Assembly: GCF_009617875.1 (NCBI RefSeq)
Contig: NZ_BLAV01000001.1
Coordinates: forward strand, 2,294,001 to 2,358,000
Length of the DNA stretch: 64,000 nucleotides
Origin: Prolixibacter sp. NT017
Lineage (GTDB): Bacteria > Bacteroidota > Bacteroidia > Bacteroidales > Prolixibacteraceae
Direction: 5' to 3'
The notes below the pieces were generated by a model. The model saw only the letters and a program-made list of their open reading frames with translations. It made no database searches and was not told where the DNA came from. Positions 34,663-44,953 of this stretch are shown in pieces. The translations under genes and the position numbers were made by a program. Numbering within the stretch: the stretch's first letter is position 1; every line of letters begins with the position of its first letter.

Positions 34663-36159
34663 TTAGTAAACACTTACCCTGGAGATGACCGGACAAGCTT
34701 TCGAGTCGAGGATAGTGACTTTCACCTTGTCTGTCGTTACCGGTTTGAATTTCAATATCCGCTTGTACCCGATGGTTGTTCCCTCAGCTATTTGCTTCCA
34801 TTGTCCGTCAGTCCATGCTGAAACAGTAAACGATTTAACCCGCTGCCCCAATTTAATGTATTCCTGCAACGTGACATAACCGATTGTTTTCGGTTTGCCT
34901 AAATCGAGGGTAAGCGTTCCTGTTTTTATTCCATCGTCAGTAGCCCAATAGGTATCTTTATTTCCGTCGACTACATTTTTGCCGGCATATTCCGACGAGT
35001 TGCCCCGCACCTCTGATGCCTTTACTTTGCAGTTTAAAGCCAGGTCGTTGGCAAACGTTTGGTCAATCAATTTCTTCCAGCCTAAAAGCGATTTAACATC
35101 ATTTTTACTGAACAAGCCGTCCCTGTCTGGCGGAACATTCAGCAACAGGTTAGAACCTCTCCCCACGGATGTCAGGTAAATATGAAACAGTTGCTCTGGT
35201 GTTTTTACCAACGAATCTTCTTTCGGATGATAGAACCACCCGGGACGAATCGATGTATCCACTTCGCCCGGAACCCAACTGGTCCCATCCGGGGAACCGG
35301 TTTCCAACAACTTACTTGTACCGGCTTTCCCGGCATACAAGGTATCTGTGGTGATGGTATTCCAGTTCGTCGTGTCCATGAATCCCTGTTCATTTCCGCA
35401 CCAGCGAATATCCGGCCCGGCATCACTAAAGAAAAGCACATTCGGTTGGATGGCACGAATCATCTTCAAAGTAGTGGGCCAATGATAATAGGTAGCCCGA
35501 TCAATTTCCCGTTTCTCGTTAGCACCACCATAATATCCCGTACCGCCGTTGGCCCCATCGAACCACATCTCATAAATTGGGCCATAATTGGTGAAGAGTT
35601 CTTTTAGTTGGTTTCGATAATATTGGATATATGAGGGCTTCCCGTAGTCAGCTCTACTCCTGTCCCAGGGAGACACGTAAACACCAAACTTCAATCCGTA
35701 TTTCCTGCAAGCATCCGAGACGGCTTTGACAACGTCACCGTGTCCTCCCATAAACGGACTATTCTTAACACTTCTGTCGGTATACTTCGATGGCCACAAA
35801 CAGAAACCGTCATGATGTTTACACGTCAAAATAACTCCCTTGAAGCCTGCTTCTTTCAACACCTTCATCCACTGGTCGGGATTAAAACCAACCGGATTGA
35901 ATAACTTCGGTGATTCGTTTCCGTATCCCCACTCTTTATCGGTAAACGTATTGATTGAAAAGTGAATGAAAGCATTTACCTCCATTTCCTGCCATTGCAG
36001 TTGCCGTTCAGTCGGCACCGGGAGCACCGGTTTGGGTGGAACTACTTTTTCCTGCTGACAGGAAAACAATGCCAACAGCAATAATGAGACAGCTAATTGG
36101 CTAAATATGAAAGAGAGCTTGTTCTTTTCTTTTGAAGATTGTCTTCTCATCTTGTTCAC
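34663..36159 (-). CDS. GH29 alpha-L-fucosidase with F5/8-type C-terminal domain, lipoprotein
   Basis: 498 residues. The unusually long basic start (MNKMRRQSSKEKNKLSFIF) leads to the lipobox ALFSC near residue 34. The barrel shows FIHFSINTFTDKEWGYG, ILTCKHHDGFCLWPSKYTD and the nucleophile Asp in YEMWFDGANGG. The C-terminal third (residues about 365-498: YAGKNVVDGNKDTYWATDDG to the end) is a discoidin/CBM32-like sugar-binding module. It hydrolyses alpha-linked fucose. First glycosidase after SusD, 81 bases downstream. Fucose caps occur on host glycans, on xyloglucan and on some arabinogalactan proteins. Confidence 0.92.
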   Translation of the reverse strand: MNKMRRQSSKEKNKLSFIFSQLAVSLLLLALFSCQQEKVVPPKPVLPVPTERQLQWQEMEVNAFIHFSINTFTDKEWGYGNESPKLFNPVGFNPDQWMKVLKEAGFKGVILTCKHHDGFCLWPSKYTDRSVKNSPFMGGHGDVVKAVSDACRKYGLKFGVYVSPWDRSRADYGKPSYIQYYRNQLKELFTNYGPIYEMWFDGANGGTGYYGGANEKREIDRATYYHWPTTLKMIRAIQPNVLFFSDAGPDIRWCGNEQGFMDTTNWNTITTDTLYAGKAGTSKLLETGSPDGTSWVPGEVDTSIRPGWFYHPKEDSLVKTPEQLFHIYLTSVGRGSNLLLNVPPDRDGLFSKNDVKSLLGWKKLIDQTFANDLALNCKVKASEVRGNSSEYAGKNVVDGNKDTYWATDDGIKTGTLTLDLGKPKTIGYVTLQEYIKLGQRVKSFTVSAWTDGQWKQIAEGTTIGYKRILKFKPVTTDKVKVTILDSKACPVISRVSVY

Positions 36160-36240
36160 TTTAAATCATTTCGGTGAAGACAATTGGCTCATCTCCGTTT
36201 TGCAACAGAGATGAACCAGTTGTTATGCTAAAAAGAAAAA

Positions 36241-37833
36241 TTACCAGTTAGGATTCTGCGTCAGATTCTTATTCAAATCGACTTCACTTTGCGGAATCGG
36301 CCATAGATAATCGCGTTGCGGATTGAACTGCCGGTTCTCTACCAATACATGTTTTTGGTAGTCACTACGAGCACTGTTCCAGTAGTTCAAAATTCCATAC
36401 ACATCACCAGGCATAACGTTTTCGGCAATTTTCCAACGACGAATATCGAACAAACGTTGTTCTTCTTCCGCAAATTCAACTCTGCGCTCCTGTCGAACGA
36501 TTTGTCGCATCGCCGTCTGCGACTGGCCGGTTGGAATCGGCGGCAAATTAACATCGGCACGTCCCCGGACCTGGTCGATGGCATCATAAACCGATTGATC
36601 GATGTCGTTCATCTCAATCTTTGCTTCGGCATAAGTAAGCAATACTTCCGGATAACGAAGAATGATCATATCGTTGGTTGAGTTTCCGCTCCAACCGCCA
36701 TCAACCGTTGCCGGAATATATTTTTTGTAATAGTAACCGGTATAGGAAGCATTGTTCTTACCCAGCCCATCGGCTGAATTCGGATCCGTAATATCAATGG
36801 TATCGCCGTTCAGCACGCCACCGGGCACCACAATAGTCATTTTCAAACGGGGATCACGATTTTCAAACGGATGCTGAGGATCATACAGTGATGATTGATC
36901 GATCGTTTTTCCGTCGGTACATTCGTAAGCATCTACTAATGACTGTAATGGAACGATTTCTGACCAACCTCCGATTGTCGGGCCTCCAATCCATGTGGCC
37001 AAAGCACTCTTGTAATTATCGGTATACTGGGCCGAAAGGATGATTTCCGAACTATGCTCATTCGTTCCGCTAAACAGACTCGTGTAGTCCGGGTCAACCG
37101 TATACACGTTCATGTCCATCACCTTCTTGGCAGTAGCTGCAGCATCGGAATAGTTACCATTATACAAATCAATTCTCGCTTTCAATGCCAGTGCTGCGCC
37201 TTTTGTAGCCCGCCCGAACTGATCGCTGGAATAAGAAACCGGCAAATAGTCTGCAATCTTCGCGAGTTGCGCAGAGATTGAATCCATCACAACGCTGGCA
37301 CTGGTTCGGCTGACGTCATATTGATCTGGGTTGGTTTGCGGTGATGTAATCCACGGAACGTCACCATAGAGACCTACCAATTGCTGATATGACCAGGCGC
37401 GAATAAAAGTGGCCTCGCCAATCAGTTGATTTCTCAAGTCCGCATTCATATCCGGTACTTTGCCGATATTGGCCAGAACGTTATTGGTATTGGCAATGCT
37501 TTGATACATGAATTTCCAAAAATGGTCGAAAGTACCTAACGTTGTTGTTGCACTTCCGTTTCCGGCATACATGATATCACATGGCCAGTTGGACCAGGCA
37601 TAGCTATCATCGGTTGCACAGGTCAGAAAAGTCCTCCACCAATCGTCACCTCCCAGGAAGCGGTAACAGCCTGTAACAGCCTGCACGGCATTATCGGAGT
37701 TGACCCAGTAGGTGTCGGTGGTTAGAGAATCGGTTGGTTGTTTGTTCAGAAAACTTTCATCACAGGCAACCAGTAAAAAGAGGCTCAGCAGAATGAAGCT
37801 GTATTTATATATATTCAATTTCATGATTGTCAA
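36241..37833 (-). CDS. SusD/RagB-family outer-membrane glycan-binding lipoprotein
   Basis: 530 residues. Lipobox LVAC at about residue 24 (LLSLFLLVACDESFLNKQPT), and the early motif LNKQPTDSLTTDTYWVNSDN typical of SusD-like proteins. TPR-like helices follow (FIRAWSYQQLVGLYGDVPWI) and the C-terminal RagB region is TYAEAKIEMNDIDQS, VRQERRVEFAEEEQRLFDIR, ending LTQNPNW. It forms the lid over the SusC barrel and captures oligosaccharides. Its start lies 2 bases after the susC stop; the pair is one unit. Confidence 0.95.
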   Translation of the reverse strand: MTIMKLNIYKYSFILLSLFLLVACDESFLNKQPTDSLTTDTYWVNSDNAVQAVTGCYRFLGGDDWWRTFLTCATDDSYAWSNWPCDIMYAGNGSATTTLGTFDHFWKFMYQSIANTNNVLANIGKVPDMNADLRNQLIGEATFIRAWSYQQLVGLYGDVPWITSPQTNPDQYDVSRTSASVVMDSISAQLAKIADYLPVSYSSDQFGRATKGAALALKARIDLYNGNYSDAAATAKKVMDMNVYTVDPDYTSLFSGTNEHSSEIILSAQYTDNYKSALATWIGGPTIGGWSEIVPLQSLVDAYECTDGKTIDQSSLYDPQHPFENRDPRLKMTIVVPGGVLNGDTIDITDPNSADGLGKNNASYTGYYYKKYIPATVDGGWSGNSTNDMIILRYPEVLLTYAEAKIEMNDIDQSVYDAIDQVRGRADVNLPPIPTGQSQTAMRQIVRQERRVEFAEEEQRLFDIRRWKIAENVMPGDVYGILNYWNSARSDYQKHVLVENRQFNPQRDYLWPIPQSEVDLNKNLTQNPNW

Positions 37834-37835
37834 TT

Positions 37836-40800
37836 TTAAAAGTCCACATTAACGCCTAAAGAAAATACCTTTACCTGAGGGTAGTAGCGACTGTCATCAG
37901 GATTCTCCGGGTCGATGCCGTACTTGTTCAGCTTCGACCAGGTAAGCAAATTCTGGCCTGACACATAAAAACGGCATCTGTCAATACCTACGGTTCGGTC
38001 GAACGATTTCGGAAGAGAGTAGCCAACCTGCAGATTCTTTAGTCTTAAGTATGCTCCACTTTTAATCCAGAATGAGGAAGAAACATAGTTATGAGAATAG
38101 GATGTTAACCTTGGAAATGAAGCACTCGTGTTGCCCGGTGTCCAGCTGTCGAGATGCAACTTTTTGAAATTACCGTCCTGACTGATGGGCGCTCTGTTAG
38201 ATTGAACCGTTGTCACATCGACTTTTCCTACTCCCTGGAAAAAGGCAGAAAGATCGAAATTCTTGTAGGTTGCATTGATGTTCAATCCATAAGTGTACCG
38301 TGGAATATCACTTCCAATAACGGTACGATCAGAAGCATCGATTTTTCCATCGTGGTTCAGGTCCCGATAAATCAAATCACCGGGAGCAACATTACCCGGC
38401 TGGGTGGCATGACTATCGATCTGATCCTGGCTTTGGAAAATACCATCACAAACATATCCGTAGAATGCTCCAATAGGCTCACCAACATGAAACGCCCGGA
38501 TCACATTGTCATTGTTCGAACTTTCCCAATCTGCATTTTTCAGATCGGTAATCTTATTCTTTACATCAGAAATATTGAACTGCACATTGTATTTAAACTT
38601 CTGCTGTATAGCACCTTTGTATCCGAGAGAGAATTCCCAACCCTTGTTTTGTACACTACCCGCATTCTGGTATGGTGCATTTTGACCAACCGTTTGGGGA
38701 ATCGGTAGCTCTAACAGAATATTGTTAGTATTCTTCACATAGTAATCAAAGGTGAGATTCATTTTTCCCTTCATGAACATGGCATCCAAACCAACATCGC
38801 TCATCTCTGTTGTTTCCCAGCTAATGTTACTATTGGCAGCTGTTTCTATCCGGGCTCCCGGATTCAGACTACCGCCAAACGGGTAATCATATCCCAGGAC
38901 CATTACTGATTGGTACGGATAATTACCAATTTCCTGGTTTCCTAATTGTCCCCACGATGCTCGGAGTTTCAGCTCACTCATGAAATTAATACCATCCATG
39001 AAAGGCTCTTTCAACAATTGCCAACCAGCTGAAAAAGATGGAAATGTTCCCCACCGGTTTGACTTCGAAAAACGGGATGAGCCATCGCGACGTATATTGG
39101 CCTCAAACAAATACTTATCATTATACGAATAATTCACTCGCCCAAAATAGGAAAGCAGGCCATAGCCATATGAATACCCGTTGTTTTTTTGCGAAGCCGG
39201 ATCGCCACCCGCCAGTTCGGAGAGTACATTCAACGAGCCGTTATTACGGTATCCGTACAGATAATTGGTGTTATCGTCTATTTTGGAGATACCACCTAAC
39301 AATCCTATATTGCTTTTTCCAACTGAAACATTGTACCGTAGCAGCGACTGCAGATTATAGTAAAAGTCTCCATAGTTTTTTTTGCTAATCTGGTTTGAAC
39401 CTTTTACGATTTCATTTTTGGTAAAGAAATTAATGTAGGTTAATGCCTTATCGTTGTATGTATTATTCGTAACGTCATAATTCAGCATTGCACTACCGGA
39501 AAGCTCCAGCCCCTTCAATATCTTATAACTCAAGCGGAAATTGCCACTAAATACATCATCATTGTATTTATAAGAACCTCCGTCGGATTGAAGGCGAACC
39601 GGGTTGCCGTCACCTCGGGCTACACCCCAGGTTCCGTCAGAATATTTAACCGGAAGTGTCGGATTGGACATGATAGCCTGGCTAAACTGGAACCAAATAC
39701 CGTCACCGGTATTTCCGGTATTTCCCTGCGGCTCACTACGATCAGAGAAATTACCTGATACATCCGCATTGAATTTCAGTTTATCGCTGATAGTCACATC
39801 CGAATTCAGGCGAACCGTTACACGTTCAAAATTGGCCTTTTTCACCAAGCCTTTTTGATTTAAGTAGTTGGTCGAAAAACGGAATTTCGCCTTATCGCTA
39901 CCACCGCTAATCGCTACGCTATGCTGCTCCTGAATTCCGGATCCTTGTAAAATTTCATCCATCCAGTACACATCCGGATATTGATCCTTATTTCGATTCG
40001 GATCATTGTAAGCAGCAATATCTGCATCGGTAAACTTGGCACTTCCACCCGAGTTCAAACTTAATTGGTTGACCAACTTCATGTAGTCCTGTGCCCCTAC
40101 AAAATTCGGCAACTTAGTTGGCTTCTGTACCCCAACATATCCATTGTAGGAAACTTTAATCTGGTTGTCTTTCCCTCTTTTGGTTGTAATTAAAATCACC
40201 CCGTTTGCGGCGCGCACACCGTAAATAGATGAAGCCGCAGCATCTTTTAATACTGATACAGAAGCAATATCATTAGCGTCAATATCATTGATGTTGTATT
40301 CCATCCCATCGACCAAAACCAATGGGTCGTTGTTATTCAATGTACCAACTCCCCGGATACGGATGGTACCGGCATCGGCACCCGGCTGTCCGCTACTTTG
40401 CGTTACGGTAATACCCGGTGCAACTCCCTGCAGCGCATTCGACACCTGCGCAACCGGCTTTTTCACAATATTATCACCATCTACTGTGGAAAGTGCTCCT
40501 GTTACATCTACTTTTTTCTGTACACCATAACCAACGGCAACTATCTCATTCAGCCCTACAGATTCTTCCTTCATCACAACATCCAGCGAGGTTTTTCCGT
40601 TCAGGGCTGCATCAACTGTCTTCATCCCAACGAAAGAAAAAGTCAACGTAGAACCGACCGGCACATTGGTCAAACTATAGTTTCCGTCCGCATCTGTAAT
40701 TGTTCCGTGCGTCGTTCCTTTTACAATAATGGTTACCCCGGGAATTGGTTTACCTTTTACATCGTTTACTTTCCCGGTAATGGTTTTATTTTCAGGTTGC

Positions 40801-41204
40801 GGCGATTGCATATCTTCGTTTCCGCTCTTCGATTTCATCTCATCCCGGGGACCAATGACAATCTGCCTGTCGAAAATATGATAGGTTAAATCGGTTCCGG
40901 CAAGAACCTGGTTCAGTATTTTATTGACTGAGCTATTTTCCGTGTTAACATTAACTTTTCGGTTGACATCAACTTGATTATCCTTATAGAAAATAATAAA
41001 CTCACTCTGTTGTTGGATTCGGTCAAACACCTGACCTACTGTACTATTCTCCAAATGGAGCGATAGTGTCGTATTTTGTGCATACGAGCTGGATGCATAA
41101 ATATTTCCTATCCCAAACAGAAGAATAAATATCGTTAGTTTCATAACTCTAAATGCGTGTACACATAAATGAGAAAAATGCGCACAGTTGTGGTTTTTTT
41201 TCAT
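37836..41204 (-). CDS. SusC-type TonB-dependent transporter with N-terminal STN signalling domain
   Basis: 1122 residues. A signal anchor (LTIFILLFGIGNIYASSSYA) is followed by an STN domain (LHLENSTVGQVFDRIQQQSE, residues about 48-120). STN contacts the FecR anti-sigma factor, so the transporter reports import to the ECF sigma switch. Next come a CarboxypepD_reg-like domain (ITGKVNDVKGKPIPGVTIIV) and the SusC plug (IRIRGVGTLNNNDPLVLVDG, SIYGVRAANGVILITTKRGK), then the beta barrel to a C-terminal VKVFSLGVNVDF. It imports oligosaccharides with the SusD partner 2 bases downstream. fecR ends 127 bases upstream. Confidence 0.96.
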   Translation of the reverse strand: MKKNHNCAHFSHLCVHAFRVMKLTIFILLFGIGNIYASSSYAQNTTLSLHLENSTVGQVFDRIQQQSEFIIFYKDNQVDVNRKVNVNTENSSVNKILNQVLAGTDLTYHIFDRQIVIGPRDEMKSKSGNEDMQSPQPENKTITGKVNDVKGKPIPGVTIIVKGTTHGTITDADGNYSLTNVPVGSTLTFSFVGMKTVDAALNGKTSLDVVMKEESVGLNEIVAVGYGVQKKVDVTGALSTVDGDNIVKKPVAQVSNALQGVAPGITVTQSSGQPGADAGTIRIRGVGTLNNNDPLVLVDGMEYNINDIDANDIASVSVLKDAAASSIYGVRAANGVILITTKRGKDNQIKVSYNGYVGVQKPTKLPNFVGAQDYMKLVNQLSLNSGGSAKFTDADIAAYNDPNRNKDQYPDVYWMDEILQGSGIQEQHSVAISGGSDKAKFRFSTNYLNQKGLVKKANFERVTVRLNSDVTISDKLKFNADVSGNFSDRSEPQGNTGNTGDGIWFQFSQAIMSNPTLPVKYSDGTWGVARGDGNPVRLQSDGGSYKYNDDVFSGNFRLSYKILKGLELSGSAMLNYDVTNNTYNDKALTYINFFTKNEIVKGSNQISKKNYGDFYYNLQSLLRYNVSVGKSNIGLLGGISKIDDNTNYLYGYRNNGSLNVLSELAGGDPASQKNNGYSYGYGLLSYFGRVNYSYNDKYLFEANIRRDGSSRFSKSNRWGTFPSFSAGWQLLKEPFMDGINFMSELKLRASWGQLGNQEIGNYPYQSVMVLGYDYPFGGSLNPGARIETAANSNISWETTEMSDVGLDAMFMKGKMNLTFDYYVKNTNNILLELPIPQTVGQNAPYQNAGSVQNKGWEFSLGYKGAIQQKFKYNVQFNISDVKNKITDLKNADWESSNNDNVIRAFHVGEPIGAFYGYVCDGIFQSQDQIDSHATQPGNVAPGDLIYRDLNHDGKIDASDRTVIGSDIPRYTYGLNINATYKNFDLSAFFQGVGKVDVTTVQSNRAPISQDGNFKKLHLDSWTPGNTSASFPRLTSYSHNYVSSSFWIKSGAYLRLKNLQVGYSLPKSFDRTVGIDRCRFYVSGQNLLTWSKLNKYGIDPENPDDSRYYPQVKVFSLGVNVDF

Positions 41205-41265
41205 AGATTTAACCTCCTTGAATTAAATTAATATTGCTAATCTACTTATGCGATGTTAGTTACTA

Positions 41266-41301
41266 GTTTGCGGGTGTTGGCGCATCCGCAAACTTTTTTT
41301 T
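41266..41301 (+). terminator. Hairpin with plus-strand T-run between susC and fecR
   Basis: GTTTGCGG (41266-41273) and CCGCAAAC (41286-41293) form a perfect 8-bp stem followed by eight T on the plus strand. Both neighbouring genes run on the minus strand, so as a terminator it would act on antisense transcription. On the sense strand the hairpin has no T-run and could modulate readthrough from fecR into susC. Confidence 0.5.
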
Positions 41302-41331
41302 CTGATTTCATCAAGTCATACGATATAGTTT

Positions 41332-42498
41332 TTAGTTAATAATTATCTGATCTTTTGTACATGAAAAGGTTATCGGAGTCGTTTTTTGGATTACTTTCAA
41401 AACGTCCTCAGGTGTCTTTTTCAAGTCCAAACTACCTGAGAATGTTTGCTCTCCCAACTCCGTATTTTGGAGCATAATTTTCACATCGTAATATCGGGCC
41501 AGCTTCTTCAGTATATTATCGAGCCTTTCACTTCTAAATACATAATATCCCATTCGCCATGACAAATAATCGGCCGGGTTCACACGTTTTTCTGATATTT
41601 CCTTTTTACTCGGATCGTAAATCGCCATATCACCTGGAGCAAGTTGAGCCTTTTCCTTGTGCAGAATGGAACTTCCTTTGTAACTGAGTTCGATCTTTCC
41701 GCGCTCTAAAACAGCGCTTGAATACTGGTCATCTGAATAGGCACTGACATTAAATACTGTTCCCATCACTCTTACAGTAAAGTCACGGGAGTTCACTAAA
41801 AATGGCTTCACATCGGAATGTTTCACTTCAAAAACAGCTTCTCCGTCAATGTAAACCTCTCTCTTGTTTTCGGCAAAAACAGCCGGGTACACCAATCGGG
41901 TGCCGGAGTTCAACCAAACATTGGTGCCATCCGATAAGGTGATTTCTGTTCTTTTTCCATACGGGACAACAACGGTGTTGTACACAATTTTTTTCGATTC
42001 CAGCGATTGCTTAACATTTTGACTGGCATCGATACTAATATCCTTACCGTTTTGACCATACTGGATTTTCGACTGTTTTTTGTCGATGCGAATTTCCTGA
42101 CCATTCTGCAAAATCAGACGGGTATCTCCTACCGGCCGGGTAACCGAAGTATTTTCAGCAAATTTGACAACAGCAGGTGTTTCATTTCCCTGATTGTACC
42201 ACAACACTCCTCCAAAACCGATTATTAATACGGCCGCTACAGCCGACCAAACCCGAACCCGTCTGGACCGGCGATACCGGTTGACCGAATCAACAATCTG
42301 ACTTTTTAAAACAGTTTTTTCATCGTTCGGCAACGATGTTTTCGAATGACTGACGAGGTAATGATATATCCGTCGAGCCAGCTGTCGCTCACGAACATCC
42401 TCCTCACTTTCATCTGCGTTTTTACCGTAAAGTACATCGGAAGGCTCGCCATCCTGCATCAGGATGTCTTCTGCCTTTATTTTTGATTTTTCCTTCAT
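41332..42498 (-). CDS. FecR-family anti-sigma factor
   Basis: 388 residues. The cytoplasmic N-terminus (residues 1-75) is followed by one transmembrane helix (VWSAVAAVLIIGFGGVLWYN, about 80-100) and a periplasmic FecR domain: VPYGKRTEITLSDGTNVWLN, EVYIDGEAVFEVKHSD, VRVMGTVFNVSAYSDD. The C-terminal DUF4974-type region (RLDNILKKLARYYDVKIMLQ) resembles the STN partner surface. It holds the ECF sigma factor of 42604-43230 until the SusC STN domain signals substrate. The sigma gene ends 105 bases upstream. Confidence 0.93.
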   Translation of the reverse strand: MKEKSKIKAEDILMQDGEPSDVLYGKNADESEEDVRERQLARRIYHYLVSHSKTSLPNDEKTVLKSQIVDSVNRYRRSRRVRVWSAVAAVLIIGFGGVLWYNQGNETPAVVKFAENTSVTRPVGDTRLILQNGQEIRIDKKQSKIQYGQNGKDISIDASQNVKQSLESKKIVYNTVVVPYGKRTEITLSDGTNVWLNSGTRLVYPAVFAENKREVYIDGEAVFEVKHSDVKPFLVNSRDFTVRVMGTVFNVSAYSDDQYSSAVLERGKIELSYKGSSILHKEKAQLAPGDMAIYDPSKKEISEKRVNPADYLSWRMGYYVFRSERLDNILKKLARYYDVKIMLQNTELGEQTFSGSLDLKKTPEDVLKVIQKTTPITFSCTKDQIIIN

Positions 42499-42603
42499 TT
42501 ATATTCGTCCTTTACTTAATCAAAGGAGGAAATCTCAAAAACATAGACACAAAAATGTAACTTTTTCAAAAAGTTCACCAACAAACAATTACATATCAAT
42601 ATT

Positions 42604-43230
42604 TTAACACGGGAAAAATTTTCCAAAAAGAATGAGGTAAAAGGAAGGATTCTCCTTTTGAATACATTCCCGAAGGGTTTTCAAGGCCCGATAAATATTG
42701 GTCCGCACCGATTCGACCGATATCCCCAACAGATCGGCAATTTCGGGATACGAGAGGTTTTGATCGAACTTAAGGAAAAGAGCTTCTTTCTGATGTTGGG
42801 TCAGTTTCTCCATGGCCTTTCCCAGTATCATGTGGTTTTCGTCCTTTGTCTCCTGTTCGACTATGTTTTTCTCGGCACCCGGGACAAACTGTTCCCGTGT
42901 CGGAATAATATCTTCATTGTACATGATGGAGAGGAGCTTCTTTCCTTTTTTATGAATCTTCCGCTTTAGGGAGCGGAAAAGGTAAAACCGGATGGAATCG
43001 GTATCGGAAAGCTGGTGTCTGTACTTGTATAAATCGAGGAATAAATCGTGGATGCAATCTTTGACAAACTCGGTGTCTTTCGAAATGCGGGTGCCGAAGG
43101 AATAAAGCGCATCGATATTCTGATCATAAAGCCAGTAAAAAGCTTCATCATCTCCATCCTTGAACCGTTTCCATAAAAAGTAGTCTTTGTTCCTTATTCT
43201 TTGCACCATTGCTAAAGCCCCGAATTTCAA
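42604..43230 (-). CDS. ECF sigma-70 factor of the PUL
   Basis: 208 residues. The sigma region 2 pattern is WLYDQNIDALYSFGTRISKD then VKDCIHDLFLDLYKY. Region 4 carries the helix-turn-helix LSYPEIADLLGISVESVRTN (residues about 158-177). It is of the Bacteroidota FecI-like group that pairs with FecR and SusC-STN. The start could also be the Met at 43209 (MVQRIRNKDYF), since the first seven residues fit nothing. It should activate the susC operon and possibly itself. Confidence 0.92.
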   Translation of the reverse strand: MKFGALAMVQRIRNKDYFLWKRFKDGDDEAFYWLYDQNIDALYSFGTRISKDTEFVKDCIHDLFLDLYKYRHQLSDTDSIRFYLFRSLKRKIHKKGKKLLSIMYNEDIIPTREQFVPGAEKNIVEQETKDENHMILGKAMEKLTQHQKEALFLKFDQNLSYPEIADLLGISVESVRTNIYRALKTLRECIQKENPSFYLILFGKFFPC

Positions 43231-43696
43231 GATTGGAATGAGTTGAGCTTTAAAAATAGAAATATTTTTTAGAGAATCTTAGCGCACTTTTGAATACCAC
43301 CTTCTCTGAGCAGACAATTTAATCAGGTTCATACCATGACACAGTGTATGATAGTGTAGTTTGTAGTTTTCCCTGACAAAAAAATCCAGAGGATGTAAAT
43401 TTCCTGGCGTGAAAATTTAAACAAGTGCTTAGAAAAATATTTTTTCATGGCAGAAAACCGCGAAAAGATGCGCAAGACAAACAAAGAGGCTTTCGTATGG
43501 ACACCCTCTCAAAGAAAAAAAAGAAAAAACTATCGTTCAAGCACTTACAAATTCACTTTCATCTATGGTTGCGCTCGACTCACTACAACAGAACAAAAAT
43601 TGTACAACGCATATCAAAGACATGCCATTCGCAATCGGACTCCAATAAAAATCAACATTAAAATGGAAGATTGATAAATACAGCTTTAACGGTGGT
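43231..43696. other. Gene-free stretch
   Basis: About 470 bases between the sigma gene and the end of the hydroxyproline operon. Two overlapping plus-strand frames (43425-43661 and 43447-43674) encode short, very basic, low-complexity peptides without a family; neither is called. It marks the border between the PUL and the amino-acid island. Confidence 0.45.
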
Positions 43697-44929
43697 CTAC
43701 CGACCAACACGAAATGGATACAGATTTAAAGAAAGCTGTTGTCCATCGACCAATTCGCTGATCAATTTACCTGTTGCCGGAGCCAAAGTAATGCCTAACA
43801 TGGAATGACCGGTTGCTAAAAAGACGCATTCATTTCCCGGTATGCGCCCAATGTATGGTAATCCATCAAATGAACAGGGGCGGTGTCCGCTCCAAACATC
43901 AATCGTCTCCGGGGCAATGGGAGGTAACGAAGGATAGCAACGTTGAATCGAACGGACCATCTCACTAAATCTTCTTTTTACGACACGGTGATTCCAATAC
44001 CCCAATTCCATTACACCTCCGAATCTTGTAATGTTTCCCTGAAATGGTGTTACAGAAATACGGCTATCGACCAACAAGGCCGGATGACCAACTTCAGCAT
44101 CATGGGGAAAGTCAAAACTATAGCCACGGCCGGGCTGAAGCGGAACTTTGCTACCTATTAACTCTAACAGCTCGTTACTCCAAATACCGGCTGAAATAAC
44201 CAACGCATCAAATGCATGCTTCTCGCCGTTGATTACTGCGGCATGGTCGCTCCCAATAGAGGTTATGCTGGCATTACGCAGAAAGGTTACACCGGCCTGT
44301 TCCAGACAGGCAATCAGGCTTTTCATCAACTCGCCAGGAACAATATTTCCATCGCCGGGATAGTATATTCCTCCCGGAATGTTTACAGACAACGACGGCT
44401 CCATGCTTCGGAGCTCCTCACCCGACAGCTTGTTTGCAACTACTCCAAGTCCGTTGGCAACTTCAGCAACTTCAGTCTCTTCTTTTAATGCCCGCCGGGT
44501 TTGACAAATCATCAGCACTCCTTTCTCATTCATTTGGAAAGGAAATGCTTTCTCGTCGAACAACTGCTGATACAACGACTGACTGAAGGTTGTAAGCTCA
44601 TTTAAAACTACCGACGATTCTCTCACGGAATGCTTGTTCGCTGTTAGCAGAAAGCGCCACGACCATTGCAAAAAATCCATTGAGGGGGGCATCTTCACCC
44701 CCACAGGTGCATTCGGTTTTAACAAGTATCTCACGGCAGCAGAAACCATTCCGGGCGATGCCAACGGAATAACGTGACTGGGCACAATCAAACCGGCATT
44801 ACCATAGGAACAACTATCGGACAGGTCTCTTTTGTCCACAACAGTAACCTGGTAACCTGACTGATGAAGATAATAGGCGGAAAACAGTCCAATAATTCCT
44901 CCACCGGCAACAATTACTTTTCCCTTCAT
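43697..44929 (-). CDS. FAD-dependent D-amino-acid dehydrogenase, probable D-hydroxyproline dehydrogenase
   Basis: 410 residues, DadA-type flavoprotein. The FAD-binding motif is VIVAGGGIIGLFSAYYLHQS (residues about 5-24), then SCSYGNAGLIVPSHVIPLAS and the C-terminal VWSGHRPCSFDGLPYIGRIP and FLATGHSMLGITLAPATGKL. The adjoining epimerase supplies cis-4-hydroxy-D-proline, and the expected reaction is its oxidation to 1-pyrroline-4-hydroxy-2-carboxylate with electrons passed to the respiratory chain. The substrate is inferred from the operon; the fold alone would fit D-amino-acid dehydrogenase. Last gene of the four-gene hydroxyproline operon, 24 bases after the epimerase. Confidence 0.88.
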   Translation of the reverse strand: MKGKVIVAGGGIIGLFSAYYLHQSGYQVTVVDKRDLSDSCSYGNAGLIVPSHVIPLASPGMVSAAVRYLLKPNAPVGVKMPPSMDFLQWSWRFLLTANKHSVRESSVVLNELTTFSQSLYQQLFDEKAFPFQMNEKGVLMICQTRRALKEETEVAEVANGLGVVANKLSGEELRSMEPSLSVNIPGGIYYPGDGNIVPGELMKSLIACLEQAGVTFLRNASITSIGSDHAAVINGEKHAFDALVISAGIWSNELLELIGSKVPLQPGRGYSFDFPHDAEVGHPALLVDSRISVTPFQGNITRFGGVMELGYWNHRVVKRRFSEMVRSIQRCYPSLPPIAPETIDVWSGHRPCSFDGLPYIGRIPGNECVFLATGHSMLGITLAPATGKLISELVDGQQLSLNLYPFRVGR

Positions 44930-44953
44930 TTATAACTGATAAGATAACTTCGA

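Noticed and set aside
43425..43674. Two small basic plus-strand frames between the sigma gene and the hydroxyproline operon
   Set aside because: Lys-rich low-complexity peptides in overlapping frames, no known family, no convincing start signal.
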